From Armatimonadota bacterium (GTDB lineage: Bacteria > Armatimonadota > UBA5829): a stretch of DNA of 64,000 nucleotides. The stretch lies in assembly GCA_023474015.1 (NCBI GenBank), contig JAMCYN010000049.1:97795-161794 (forward strand), in the 5' to 3' direction. The position numbers were made by a program, and so were the translations under genes. This document shows, in pieces, positions 8,112-16,941 of the stretch (positions within the stretch are counted from its first letter, which is position 1; each line of letters opens with the position of its first letter). The notes under the pieces were generated by a model. The model was given only the letters and a program-made list of their open reading frames with translations. It ran no database searches and was not told where the DNA came from.

Positions 8112-10157
8112 TCAAAGCGTGGGCCAGTCCGGTTCAACTTCCACGAAAAGCGTGTGTATTCCTCTCCTGAGCTTGAAGACCACATGCTTCGGCTTCGCGC
8201 GGGCGATGCGCGACATGGTCTGCTTGAGGCTGTCGAGTCCGCTTACCGAGGCGCCGTCGATCTGCGTGATGACATCGCCCGAGCGCATATTCGCCAGGGC
8301 GCACCAGCTTCCCTCGACCACCGACTCCACGTACACCCCGCTCGCGTCCTTCTCCACCGGCCCCTCCGTTCGGTCGGAGAATGCAATATCGCGCGCGGTG
8401 AACTCAAAGTTCTCATCCTCGTACTTTGGATAGTCCCTCGCGGGCCTCGGGCAGGCGTCGAGAATCACCTTGACATCCATCGACTTGCCGTCGCGAATGA
8501 CACCCAGGACAACTTCCGCGCCGATGTCATACTGCCGAATCTGACTCGGCAGGACTTCCTCGTCCCCAAGCTGGTCAGCGGGCACGGCCTCACCGTCCAG
8601 CTTCACTATCAGGTCGCCGACCTTCAGCCTGGCCTTTTCGGCGCTCGTGCCGGGGTGGACCTGGGTAATGCGAACGCCGGTCTTGCCGGGGACACCCAGC
8701 GCCTGGGCAAGATCACTGGTAAGCACCTGGAGATCGATTGGAAGCCAGGCTTTTGTCGCCTCAGTCCCGGCCCGTGAGATCTCCTTCCTGCCGATCTTAA
8801 CGACAGTGGCGTAGTCCTTTTCGTTCCGGCGATAGTTGACCATAATCGGAACAGGATCGGTATGGCCCTCGGTGACATTCTTTGTGATCGCGCGGAGCGC
8901 GGCGACGTCCTTGACTAGCTTTCCACCGGCGCTCACTATCACATCACCTTCACGCAGCGACGGCTTCGCCGACCCGGCCGGGCCGCTCGGCAGGACACCG
9001 GTCACCATCGCCCCATCCTGCGAAGGAAGCTGCATTTCTTTTTGCATAAGATAGGTAATGTTCGACGTGCAGATTCCCCAGCTCTTGATCTCGTGCTGCT
9101 TATCCTCTGCCTTTTGGCGTTCGGCTGTGACCGCCTTGAGGCTTATGTTCTTACCGCCGCGATTCACCCTCGCGCTGACTGTCTTGCCGACAGGCATCAC
9201 GGCCACGAACTGATTGAAGATCGGCACCTCTTCCTTGAAGTGGGCGGATACCCCGCGGCCGCCTAACTCCTGGAGTATATCGCCCGACTTGAACCCGGCC
9301 TTTTGCGCGGGCGAGCCGTCGAGAACGCCGCTGACCAGAATACCGCTCTTCAGGCGGCACGATTTGAGAAGCGGCTGAACCTCCAGCCCGAGCCAGCTTC
9401 TGACCACCTTGCCGCGCTTGATGAGCTGGTTCGCCACGTCCCTGGCGAGATTGCTCGGTATAGCGCCCGACAAGCCGTAGCTGATCTCGTTTATACCGAC
9501 GATCTCGCCGGCGGGGCTTACCAGCGGGCCGCCGGAGTTGCCCGGACGTATCAGCGCGTCGTGGCCGATCCAGCGGACTATCGAGCCGACATCTTCTCCG
9601 GCGAGCCTAAACTCATCACTGGACATATAGGAGGGCATCATCATCTCTTTGTTGCTGACGATACCCGTGGTGACCGATTGGGACAGGGCGAGGGGACAGC
9701 CCATGGCAAACACGCGATCCCCAACTCGCAGCTTCGAGGAATCGCCAAACTTCGCGCACGGAAACGGCTTGCCGTCGGGGGACGCGAGCTTAATTACCGC
9801 GATATCCGCCAACGGGTCCGTGCCGACCAGCTTTGCCTCGACCTCCCTCTTGTCCGCGAGGGTGCACACGATGCGCTCGGCGTCGGCGGCGACGTGATGG
9901 TTCGTGACCGCGTAGCCCTTCGGCGAGATAATCACGCCGCTTCCCGCCGACTCGGCCTTAAGCTCACGCCCCTGGCGGAAATCGGCTGAGACCATGTGGA
10001 TCATAATCAATGCCGGCCTGACCGCATCCACCGCGGCGTTGGTCTGGCGGGTAACATCGTCAGACGCGGCCCGCGCGGCGATCACATTCGCGGCAAGCAG
10101 CAAGATGGCCGCAAGGAAGCACGTGCGCGGGATCGAGGTTAGAAGCCTGTCGTACAT
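8112..10157 (-). CDS. HtrA/DegP-like serine protease with four PDZ domains
   Basis: A 681-residue exported protease (hydrophobic signal segment around residues 12-32). The catalytic triad is intact: His88 in VTNHHVA, Asp118 in PLADIAVIKL, Ser208 in RPGNSGGP. Four PDZ-like modules follow, around residues 230-320, 340-450, 460-560 and 590-680. HtrA proteins usually carry one or two, so this is unusually long. ATG 10157 is preceded by GGAGG at ideal spacing, unlike the longer frame. It probably degrades or chaperones misfolded envelope proteins. It is the first gene of an operon with the inactive homologue downstream. Confidence 0.9.
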   Translation of the reverse strand: MYDRLLTSIPRTCFLAAILLLAANVIAARAASDDVTRQTNAAVDAVRPALIMIHMVSADFRQGRELKAESAGSGVIISPKGYAVTNHHVAADAERIVCTLADKREVEAKLVGTDPLADIAVIKLASPDGKPFPCAKFGDSSKLRVGDRVFAMGCPLALSQSVTTGIVSNKEMMMPSYMSSDEFRLAGEDVGSIVRWIGHDALIRPGNSGGPLVSPAGEIVGINEISYGLSGAIPSNLARDVANQLIKRGKVVRSWLGLEVQPLLKSCRLKSGILVSGVLDGSPAQKAGFKSGDILQELGGRGVSAHFKEEVPIFNQFVAVMPVGKTVSARVNRGGKNISLKAVTAERQKAEDKQHEIKSWGICTSNITYLMQKEMQLPSQDGAMVTGVLPSGPAGSAKPSLREGDVIVSAGGKLVKDVAALRAITKNVTEGHTDPVPIMVNYRRNEKDYATVVKIGRKEISRAGTEATKAWLPIDLQVLTSDLAQALGVPGKTGVRITQVHPGTSAEKARLKVGDLIVKLDGEAVPADQLGDEEVLPSQIRQYDIGAEVVLGVIRDGKSMDVKVILDACPRPARDYPKYEDENFEFTARDIAFSDRTEGPVEKDASGVYVESVVEGSWCALANMRSGDVITQIDGASVSGLDSLKQTMSRIARAKPKHVVFKLRRGIHTLFVEVEPDWPTL

Positions 10158-10282
10158 ATTGCCTCCGTAGGAATGGGCGTGTGAGTGCCACATTAGTAAT
10201 TCGCTGTTGAGTCGGATTACTCCTTTGGCGATGCGTGCCGACAGCCGGGGTTTCAGGGAATGTGGAGAAGAGCGGAGGAATG

Positions 10283-10357
10283 TGGTGGGCGGTATTGGAT
10301 TTGAACCAATGGCCTCTTCGGTGTCAACGAAGCGATCTCCCCCTGATCTAACCGCCC
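10283..10357 (-). tRNA. tRNA-Val (GAC)
   Basis: The minus strand folds as a full cloverleaf. The acceptor arm is GGGCGGT/ACCGCCC, the anticodon stem CTTCG/CGAAG with loop TTGACAC (anticodon GAC, at 10323-10325), and the T arm ATTGG-TTCAAAT-CCAAT. The 3' CCA is encoded (10283-10285). Confidence 0.95.
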
Positions 10358-10373
10358 AGGTTTACCGTAGGTT

Positions 10374-10402
10374 ATTATACAGGGATCGCCTCCGAATGTA
10401 AA
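10374..10402 (-). promoter_or_regulatory. promoter for tRNA-Val
   Basis: Minus strand: TTTACA (10402-10397), 17-base spacer, TATAAT (10379-10374). The -10 box ends 16 bases upstream of the mature tRNA 5' end, consistent with a short leader trimmed by RNase P. Confidence 0.8.
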
Positions 10403-10481
10403 GAGTTCGGCGGCCATATCCGCGCACGTTTCCGGAGGGATTGCCCACGGGTATCATCTTAATGATGAGGAGGAACCCAAA

Positions 10482-10736
10482 ATGGAAGAGAAAATCGGAC
10501 GTGTTACGCATTATTACGATCACCTCGGAGTGGCGGCAATAGAGATTCAAAACGGGTGTCTGCACAAGGGCGAACGAATTCACATCATCGGCCACACCAC
10601 CGACCTCGAAGAAGTAGTAAACTCGATCGAGATTGAGCACAAGCAGGTGGACGAGGCCTGCGAGGGGCAAAACGTCGGGATCAAGGTCGATGACAAAGTC
10701 CGCGAGCACGACGACGTATACAAGGCATACATCTAA
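10482..10736 (+). CDS. small EF-Tu domain-2-like translation factor protein
   Basis: An 84-residue soluble protein. Its pattern (IGRVTHYYDHLGVAAIEI, then HKGERIHIIGHTTD, then the end DDVYKAYI) resembles the isolated beta-barrel domain 2 of EF-Tu/IF2-type GTPases. Databases usually call such proteins 'translation elongation factor-like'. There is no GTPase domain, so any role would be RNA or protein binding. The ribosome-binding site GAGGAGG is strong. Function unknown. Confidence 0.7.
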   Translation: MEEKIGRVTHYYDHLGVAAIEIQNGCLHKGERIHIIGHTTDLEEVVNSIEIEHKQVDEACEGQNVGIKVDDKVREHDDVYKAYI

Positions 10737-10737
10737 C

Positions 10738-10781
10738 GATTTTGGATTGCGGATTTCGGATTGCCCAAAATCCGCAATTCC
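10738..10781. repeat. GGATTGC heptad array forming an inverted repeat (family C)
   Basis: GATTTTGGATTGCGGATTT and a further unit are followed by the complementary AAAATCCGCAATTCC. The arms can pair into a hairpin right after the stop of the upstream gene and just before the promoter of the glycosyltransferase, where a terminator would be expected. Confidence 0.7.
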
Positions 10782-10811
10782 TTGACCCCCCTTCACAGAG
10801 ACCCATATAAT
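10782..10811 (+). promoter_or_regulatory. promoter for the glycosyltransferase pair
   Basis: TTGACC (10782-10787), 18-base spacer, TATAAT (10806-10811). The expected start of transcription falls on or next to the GTG at 10818, which would make the first mRNA nearly leaderless. Confidence 0.7.
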
Positions 10812-10817
10812 GGAGTT

Positions 10818-11687
10818 GTGAAACCCATACTTGACACGGCCGACGCCGTGCGATTATCGATTGCGATAGTTAACTGGAACACCACCGGCCTGCTCTCCGT
10901 GCTGTTGGCATCCATCAGACGAAACGCCCCAGCGTTCGGTTACGAGGTCATCGTCGTCGATAACGCGTCAGGCGATCTCGACGAGGCCCTCTTCCTGGTC
11001 GAGTTCCCGGACGTGCAATTAATCCGCAACGATGAGAACTTAGGCTATGCCAGAGGCAACAATCAGGCGTTCGCGGCGGCCAGGGGCGATTATATACTCC
11101 TGCTGAACCCAGACACCGAGGTAACCGAGGGGGCGATCGGGACGCTGGTCGGCTTCATGGAATCCCACCCCGACGCCGCGGCGGCTGGAGCGAAGCTGGT
11201 GCGGCCGGACGGCGGCATCGACCGCTCCGTGCGCGGCTTCCCCTATCCAGGTCCCATAGCATGGGAATATATAGGTGTGTCAAAGATTTTCCCCAAAAGC
11301 AGGATATTTGGGGCATATCGCATGACGTATTTCAACTACGACGAAACCGCCGAGGTGGACCAACCGATGGGCTCGTGCCTCATAATAAGTGGCCGGGCGC
11401 TTACCGAGGTCGGTGTGTTCGATGAGCAGTTCCCCGTATTCTTCAACGAGGTGGATTGGCTCTATCGCGCGAAGAAGATGGGGTACAGAGTCTACTTCAC
11501 GCCGGATGCCGTGATGATCCATCACGGAGCGTCCAGCACGAGACAAGTAGACAGGCGAAAGATGTCGCGTGAGTCGCACGAGTCGCTTATCAAGTTCTAC
11601 AGGAAGCACTTCAGAAGGCGCGTGTTCGCACCCGTATATTACTTCACCCTGGCTTGCACCCACGCTAGTAAGGCGCTGAGAGGCTGA
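10818..11687 (+). CDS. family 2 glycosyltransferase
   Basis: About 289 residues, GT-A fold. Typical motifs of the rhamnosyltransferase-like branch are visible: SIAIVNWNTTGLL at the N-terminus, VVDNASGD, LGYARGNN, LLNPDTEV (metal-binding DxD-type segment) and the acceptor-side motif NEVDWLYRAKKMGYRV. It probably adds sugars to surface polysaccharide. Start: the promoter rules out the longer frame from 10761; GTG 10818 (nearly leaderless) or GTG 10848 remain. It is followed by a paralogue five bases after its stop, so the two may act in the same pathway. Confidence 0.88.
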   Translation: MKPILDTADAVRLSIAIVNWNTTGLLSVLLASIRRNAPAFGYEVIVVDNASGDLDEALFLVEFPDVQLIRNDENLGYARGNNQAFAAARGDYILLLNPDTEVTEGAIGTLVGFMESHPDAAAAGAKLVRPDGGIDRSVRGFPYPGPIAWEYIGVSKIFPKSRIFGAYRMTYFNYDETAEVDQPMGSCLIISGRALTEVGVFDEQFPVFFNEVDWLYRAKKMGYRVYFTPDAVMIHHGASSTRQVDRRKMSRESHESLIKFYRKHFRRRVFAPVYYFTLACTHASKALRG

Positions 11688-11692
11688 AAAAC

Positions 11693-12550
11693 ATGGTCGA
11701 TGTGACCTTAAGCATTGTCAACTGGAACACCCGTGACGAGCTGCTCGACTGCCTGAAGTCGGTTTTTGAGCAGGACGGGTCGGTGAACTGCGAGGTAATC
11801 GTGGTCGACAACGCCTCGACCGACTGCAGCACAGGCGTTGTCGAGTCCGAGTATCCCCAGGCCCATCTGATCAGGAACGACCAGAACCTCGGCTTCGGCG
11901 CGGCACATAACCAGTCGATTAAGGAATCGAGTGGCCGATACGTGATGCTCGTAAACCCCGACTGCCGAATGCTCGAGCCGAACGTCCTTCGGAAGATGGT
12001 CGATTATATGGATGCGCACGTCGATGTCGGCATTCTGGGGCCGAAAGTGCTCAATCCCGACGGCAGCCTGCAGTACTCGGCGCGGCATTTCCCCACGATG
12101 GTCGCGGCGGTATTCCGCCACACGATCTTCGGCAAGCTCTTTCCAAACAATCGCTTTGTCCGTGAGTATCTGATGACCAACTGGGCGCATGATGCGGCGA
12201 CCGACGTTGACTGGCTCTCGGGCTCCGCGCTGATGGTCCGGCGGGAGACATTCGAGCAGATCGGCCTGCTGGACGAGCGGTTCTTCATGTATTGCGAGGA
12301 CATCGACTGGTGCCGACGCGCCCACGAGGGCGGCTGGCGGGTGGTATACTTCCCGATGGCGTCAGTCTCGCACAGGATCGGCGCGGCGAGTGACAAGAAC
12401 CCCATCCCCATGATCAAGCAGCACCATAGAAGCATGCTCCGTTACTTCCTCAAGTACGACTCCCGCAGCCCCCGAATCCTGCTCTATCCGGTCGTAATGG
12501 TGGGGCTGTGGCTGAGGTCGTGGTCGCTGGTAAGAAGGGCAAGGCCGTGA
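11693..12550 (+). CDS. family 2 glycosyltransferase (paralogue of upstream gene)
   Basis: A 285-residue GT-A enzyme with the same motif order as its upstream neighbour: LSIVNWNTRDELL, VVDNASTD, NLGFGAAHN, VNPDCRM and YCEDIDWCRRAHEGGW. A hydrophobic segment near the C-terminus (LLYPVVMVGLWL) may contact the membrane. It is co-transcribed with the gene before it and likely builds the same glycan. Substrate and linkage cannot be read from the sequence. Confidence 0.88.
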   Translation: MVDVTLSIVNWNTRDELLDCLKSVFEQDGSVNCEVIVVDNASTDCSTGVVESEYPQAHLIRNDQNLGFGAAHNQSIKESSGRYVMLVNPDCRMLEPNVLRKMVDYMDAHVDVGILGPKVLNPDGSLQYSARHFPTMVAAVFRHTIFGKLFPNNRFVREYLMTNWAHDAATDVDWLSGSALMVRRETFEQIGLLDERFFMYCEDIDWCRRAHEGGWRVVYFPMASVSHRIGAASDKNPIPMIKQHHRSMLRYFLKYDSRSPRILLYPVVMVGLWLRSWSLVRRARP

Positions 12551-12581
12551 CATTAGGTAATGCGGCGCGGACGGAGGATAT

Positions 12582-12801
12582 ATGCCTGAGAAATCCGTTA
12601 TCATAATCGGCGCATACGAAGGCTGGCTGCCGACTCCCGAGGTGATTAGCCTCGATTGAACGCAAGCTGCCCGGCCTCTCAAACTTCTACATGGCGGGCC
12701 AGTGGGTCATGCCCGGAGGCGGCGTGCCCCCCTGCCTCTACTCAGGCCGCCACGCGGTCCAACTGATGTGCCACGCCGACAAGAAGCGGTTCGTGACATC
12801 G
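12582..12801 (+). pseudogene. remnant of an NAD(P)/FAD-dependent oxidoreductase (CrtI-like)
   Basis: An intact ribosome-binding site (GGAGG) and ATG start a frame reading MPEKSVIIIGAYEG, the beginning of a dinucleotide-binding fold, which stops at TGA 12657-12659. Directly after, in another frame, comes a typical C-terminus of the phytoene-desaturase-like family: KLPGLSNFYMAGQW, PGGGVPP, SGRHAVQLMC, KKRFVTS. A normal member has about 500 residues; here about 400 internal residues are missing and the halves are out of frame. It lies downstream of the glycosyltransferases and runs up to the end of the convergent GGDEF-EAL gene. Confidence 0.8.
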
Positions 12802-12840
12802 GAGCAGGAAATTCAAGGTCCCTTCGCCAACCCGAAATTC

Positions 12841-15800
12841 CTAGGCTGCTGGTCGGAACGTGGCTGGGTGAGGGGTGTGGACATCTTCAAGAAGCTGGCC
12901 GAACTCCTCAGCCGGCACGGGCCTGCCTATGAAGTAGCCCTGGACCTCGTCACACTTGAGTGATCTCAAGAACTCGAGTTGCTCCAGGGTTTCCACCCCT
13001 TCGGCTATTACCTTAAGCTTCAAGCTGTGGGCCATGGCGACCACGGCCCCCGCGATGGCCGCGTCGTCGTGATTGGTGGTGATATCGCGCACGAATGACT
13101 GGTCAATCTTGACCGCGTCAATGGGGAACCTCTTGAGATAGCTGAGCGATGAGTAGCCCGTGCCGAAATCATCGACTGATATCCTGACGCCCATTTCCTT
13201 GAGTTTGCCAAGCACGTCGACGGCGAGATCTGGGTTCTGCATCAAGGCGCTCTCGGTGAGCTCCAATTCGAGGTACTGAGGGTCCAGGCCGGTCTCGGAT
13301 AAGGCGCTTCCGACGGTGGCCGCCAGGTCCTCCTGATGGAAGTGCTTCGCGGATATATTGACCGCGATGGTAATCGGGGGATAGCCGGCGTCCTGCCATG
13401 CCTTGTTCTGTCCGCAGGCGGCCTTTATAATCCATTTGCTGATCGGGACGATGAGACCTGTCTCCTCGGCTAACGGGATGAATTTGCCAGGAGGTACAAG
13501 CCCATATTCGGGATGTCGCCAACGTACCAGAGCCTCACTGCCGCGCGTCTCGCCTGTTCGTATATCCACCTGCGGCTGGAAGTGCAGCAGGAACTCCTCA
13601 CGTTTCGCCGCCCTTCGAAGATTATTCTCCAACGTCATTCGCTCCACGTCGGCGGCGTTGAACGCTTCCGTATAGAGCTGGCACATGTTTCGGCCCTTTT
13701 CCTTGGCCCGATACATTGCGGTGTCGGCATTCTTGACCAGGGTCTCGACGTCCGTGCCGTCGGCCGGGTATATGCTGATACCGATGCTGGTCGTCACATA
13801 GAGTTCGTGTTCATCGAACACGAACGGCGAAGCGACCGCGCGCAGGACCCTCCGCGCAACTTCCCCCGCGGCCTCGGGATCGACAACGTCGGCAAGGATA
13901 ATCGTGAACTCATCACCGCCCATTCGCGCGATCGTATCAGCCTCTCGCACGCACGCCTGAAGCCGTTCGGCCATGCCCTGCAGGAGGAGGTCGCCGATAT
14001 TGTGGCCGAGCGTGTCGTTGATCAACTTGAACCGGTCGACATCGAGGAACATAACCGCGATCATTGACTGTCCGCGCTGGGCCTGGGCCAGCCGCTGGGT
14101 CAGCCTGTCGCTGAAAAGCAGCCTGTTCGGCAGTCCCGTGAGTGGGTCGTGATAGGCCAGGTAGTCGAGTTGCTCTTCGTATGCTTTTTTGAGGGTGATG
14201 TTGCGCTTGACCGCGACGAAGTGCTCGATCACGTCACTATCGTTCTTGATCGGAGTGATCGTCATGTCCTCCACATAGATGCTGCCGTCTTTGCGACGGT
14301 TGGTTATCTCGCCGCTCCAGGGTTTGCCGTTGAGGATGGTCAGCCACAGATTGTTGTAGTATTCGGCGTCGTGCTTACCGGACTTCATTATGCGCGGGGT
14401 CTTCCCGATAACCTCGTTTATGCTGAAGCCGGTTTCCTTCTCGAAAGCGGGATTGACGAACTCGACGACGCCATGGACGTTGGTAATTACAATCTGGTCG
14501 CTCGCCGCGTTCATCGCGGAGGTCTGGATCTTGATGGCCTCCTCGGCGCGCTTGCGTTCGGTGGTATCGACAAACAGGGCAGCAAACTGTCCCCTTGCCG
14601 GGCTGAACGCGAACACCTCAAAGTCCCTGCCGAGTTCCTCCACACGATTTTCAAAGCGGGTCGGCTTTCCAGTCAGGGCAACTTCGCCGTAGCACCCGAT
14701 CCAGGAGGACTCTATGTTCGGCAGGACCTCAAGCACCGTCTTCCCAACCACCTGGTCCGCCATCAGGCCCGTGTTTTGCTCGAACGCCTGGTTTACCTCG
14801 AGGTATCGCCAATCGCATGGCTTGCCCTTCTCATCGCAAATAATCTCGCACAGGGCGAACCCTTCACTCATACTGCTGAACAGTGTGCGGTAGCGCTCTT
14901 CGCTTGCCTCCAGTGCCCCCTGCGCTTGCTTTCGTTCGGTTATGTCGCGCACAACCCCCGTTGCAAACCATTCATCACCGATCTTGAATGCGGAGATCGA
15001 CAATTCCACCGGAAACTCCCGGCCATCCTTGTGCAGGGCCGCGAGTTCCAAGGTCTTGCCGACCGCATCCCCTTCCCCGGTTGTTCTGAATCGCTTGAAT
15101 GCTTCCTTGAAGGCTAGGACATATTTTGGGGGAGCAACGATGCTGTGCAAATTGCGGCCTATGACTTCGTCGTCCAAGTAGCCGAACATTCTCTCGGCCG
15201 CCGGGTTCCAATACGAGACGCGGCCGTTGTTATCAATGATAATCAGCGCGTCGGCGACGGTGCTCATAATGGCTCGGAACTTGGCCTCGCTGTCGCGCAG
15301 CGCATCCTCGGCTCGCATTCGCTGGGTGACGTCCCGGAACACCAGCACGACACCGATCATATTCCCATCGACGTCCCATACGGGAGCACAACTGTCCGCG
15401 ATGCTTCTCCGCGAGCCGTCCTTCGAGATCAGAGCGGTATGGTGAGCCAGTTCCACCGGGTCTCCGGTCTTGAGCGCCTGCTCCACGGGATTCGGGGCCT
15501 CTTCCCCCGTGATCTCGTGGATTATCTTGAACACCTCATTAAGCGGCCTGCCTATCGACTCCACCTCGGTCCATCCCGTAAGCTTCTCCGCCACGCCGTT
15601 CACGAGGGTGACGCTGCCGTTGGTGTCGGTGGCAATTACGCCGTCGCCGATAGAGCGCAGGGTGACTGCCAGGCGCTCTTTTTCAACTGCCAGCATCCGT
15701 TCGGCGTGTCTGCTGTCGGTCACGTCGGTCAATATTCCGGCGAACCCGGCGATGCCGCCCTTTCGGTCGGTGATCGGGTTCAAAACCACATAATAGGTAA

Positions 15801-16203
15801 TCGAGCGGCCGTCGGGGCGGACATAGTCAGCCTCGAACGAACATCGTTTGCCTTCCATCACAAGCGCGACCGCGTTTCCGGCGATGGCCCGTACGGGCTT
15901 CGTCCAAAGGTCCACAAATCGCTTGCCAGCCATTTCGGCTTCCGGGAAACCCAGCCCGCCGAGCCCGGCCTGGTTTGCGTTCGTAAGGCGCCCTTCCCGG
16001 TCGGCAAATACCACCACGCTCGGACAGCCGTCGACAAAGCTGCGATAGCGGCCTTCGGACGCGGCGATGTTGGCCGTGGCATCCTTGGCGGTCCACAGCA
16101 GTCGAAAGCAGACCCCGGCCAGCATGATAAACCCCAGGCCGTAGAAGAAGTATATGTAATCCAGTTGAATTTCAGAAATGCCGGTCAACTTCGGTAACCG
16201 CAC
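12841..16203 (-). CDS. membrane-anchored five-PAS GGDEF-EAL cyclic-di-GMP protein
   Basis: About 1120 residues. A single membrane span near the N-terminus (YIYFFYGLGFIMLAGVCF) is followed by five PAS domains with DITERK-type ends. A GGDEF domain with intact active site (RMGGDEF) and an EAL domain with SEALVRW and DDFGTGYSSL come last. The conserved motifs in both domains suggest that the protein may make and/or degrade cyclic di-GMP in response to PAS-sensed cues. The start is uncertain: GTG 16203 or TTG 16188 place the span at the N-terminus, while the longer frame to 16464 would cross the divergent promoter region. It is a single-gene unit. Confidence 0.88.
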   Translation of the reverse strand: MRLPKLTGISEIQLDYIYFFYGLGFIMLAGVCFRLLWTAKDATANIAASEGRYRSFVDGCPSVVVFADREGRLTNANQAGLGGLGFPEAEMAGKRFVDLWTKPVRAIAGNAVALVMEGKRCSFEADYVRPDGRSITYYVVLNPITDRKGGIAGFAGILTDVTDSRHAERMLAVEKERLAVTLRSIGDGVIATDTNGSVTLVNGVAEKLTGWTEVESIGRPLNEVFKIIHEITGEEAPNPVEQALKTGDPVELAHHTALISKDGSRRSIADSCAPVWDVDGNMIGVVLVFRDVTQRMRAEDALRDSEAKFRAIMSTVADALIIIDNNGRVSYWNPAAERMFGYLDDEVIGRNLHSIVAPPKYVLAFKEAFKRFRTTGEGDAVGKTLELAALHKDGREFPVELSISAFKIGDEWFATGVVRDITERKQAQGALEASEERYRTLFSSMSEGFALCEIICDEKGKPCDWRYLEVNQAFEQNTGLMADQVVGKTVLEVLPNIESSWIGCYGEVALTGKPTRFENRVEELGRDFEVFAFSPARGQFAALFVDTTERKRAEEAIKIQTSAMNAASDQIVITNVHGVVEFVNPAFEKETGFSINEVIGKTPRIMKSGKHDAEYYNNLWLTILNGKPWSGEITNRRKDGSIYVEDMTITPIKNDSDVIEHFVAVKRNITLKKAYEEQLDYLAYHDPLTGLPNRLLFSDRLTQRLAQAQRGQSMIAVMFLDVDRFKLINDTLGHNIGDLLLQGMAERLQACVREADTIARMGGDEFTIILADVVDPEAAGEVARRVLRAVASPFVFDEHELYVTTSIGISIYPADGTDVETLVKNADTAMYRAKEKGRNMCQLYTEAFNAADVERMTLENNLRRAAKREEFLLHFQPQVDIRTGETRGSEALVRWRHPEYGLVPPGKFIPLAEETGLIVPISKWIIKAACGQNKAWQDAGYPPITIAVNISAKHFHQEDLAATVGSALSETGLDPQYLELELTESALMQNPDLAVDVLGKLKEMGVRISVDDFGTGYSSLSYLKRFPIDAVKIDQSFVRDITTNHDDAAIAGAVVAMAHSLKLKVIAEGVETLEQLEFLRSLKCDEVQGYFIGRPVPAEEFGQLLEDVHTPHPATFRPAA

Positions 16204-16284
16204 CCTTTGGTCAATACCAATACTAACGTAATGATAGGCTGCCTTGGGGCGGGAAATTAGGGGTAAATGCCTATCAAGTGGCTC

Positions 16285-16314
16285 TTGACGTGCTGTAAGC
16301 CCGTTATATATACT
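16285..16314 (+). promoter_or_regulatory. promoter for the Fe-S flavoprotein gene
   Basis: TTGACG (16285-16290) with TATACT (16309-16314) at 18-base spacing, or TATATA two bases earlier at 16. It places transcription start near 16320, so translation must begin downstream, at GTG 16342 or TTG 16360. Confidence 0.6.
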
Positions 16315-16341
16315 TGCAGTTGGGCGGGGATCGGAGTATCT

Positions 16342-16932
16342 GTGGATGGAGTAACCTATTTGAAAGCAATCGGCATTTGTGGAAGTCCCAGAAGCGAGGG
16401 CAACACGGAGATTCTCATCAAGCGCTGCCTGGGTCGGATGGAACAGGCAGGCATCGAAACGCAATTCATTCCTCTGCGCGACAAGGAAATCAAGCCCTGC
16501 ATCGCATGCGGCGTTTGCGGCGAGCGGCAGGATGGAACCTGCGTCCAGAAGGACGACGACTTCCAGGGCGTCCTCGACGCGATCAGGGAATCCGATGTGA
16601 TAGTGGTCGGCTCGCCGGTGTATTTCGGCTCAGCCACCGCCCAGATTACCGCGCTACTGGACCGTGCAGGATACGTATCTCGTGTCAACGGCAACTTTCT
16701 CTCGCGCAAGATCGGCGGGCCGATCGTGGTGGCGCGCCGTGCGGGGCAGAACTTCACGTTCGCGCAGCTTCTCTTCTGGTTCATGATTAACGATATGATC
16801 GTCCCCGGCTCGACCTATTGGAACATCGCCTTCGGACGCACACCCGGCGAGGTCGAGAACGACACCGAGGGCCTGGTGACCGTGGATCGGTTCGCCGACA
16901 ACCTAGCGTGGCTGGCCGGGAAGCTGAAATAG
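16342..16932 (+). CDS. iron-sulfur flavoprotein (NADPH-dependent FMN reductase-like)
   Basis: About 196 residues with a flavodoxin-like fold. The FMN phosphate loop is GICGSPRSEGNT. A compact cysteine motif C53-x2-C56-x2-C59-x7-C67 matches the [4Fe-4S]-binding signature of archaeal and bacterial Isf proteins. VVGSPVYFGS is the second flavin-contact loop. These proteins carry out small-molecule or oxygen/peroxide-linked electron transfer in the cytoplasm. GTG 16342 has GGAG five bases upstream; TTG 16360 has GGAG eight bases upstream and would start right before the fold. The phosphoesterase gene starts nine bases after its stop. Confidence 0.85.
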   Translation: MDGVTYLKAIGICGSPRSEGNTEILIKRCLGRMEQAGIETQFIPLRDKEIKPCIACGVCGERQDGTCVQKDDDFQGVLDAIRESDVIVVGSPVYFGSATAQITALLDRAGYVSRVNGNFLSRKIGGPIVVARRAGQNFTFAQLLFWFMINDMIVPGSTYWNIAFGRTPGEVENDTEGLVTVDRFADNLAWLAGKLK

Positions 16933-16941
16933 CGGGGGATT

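Noticed and set aside
10207..10401. 64-codon frame containing GGIGFEPMASSVSTK
   Set aside because: Typical spurious translation across a tRNA gene on the opposite strand.
12691..12963. 90-codon plus-strand frame
   Set aside because: It is the C-terminal fragment of the oxidoreductase remnant reading on into antisense of the GGDEF-EAL gene.
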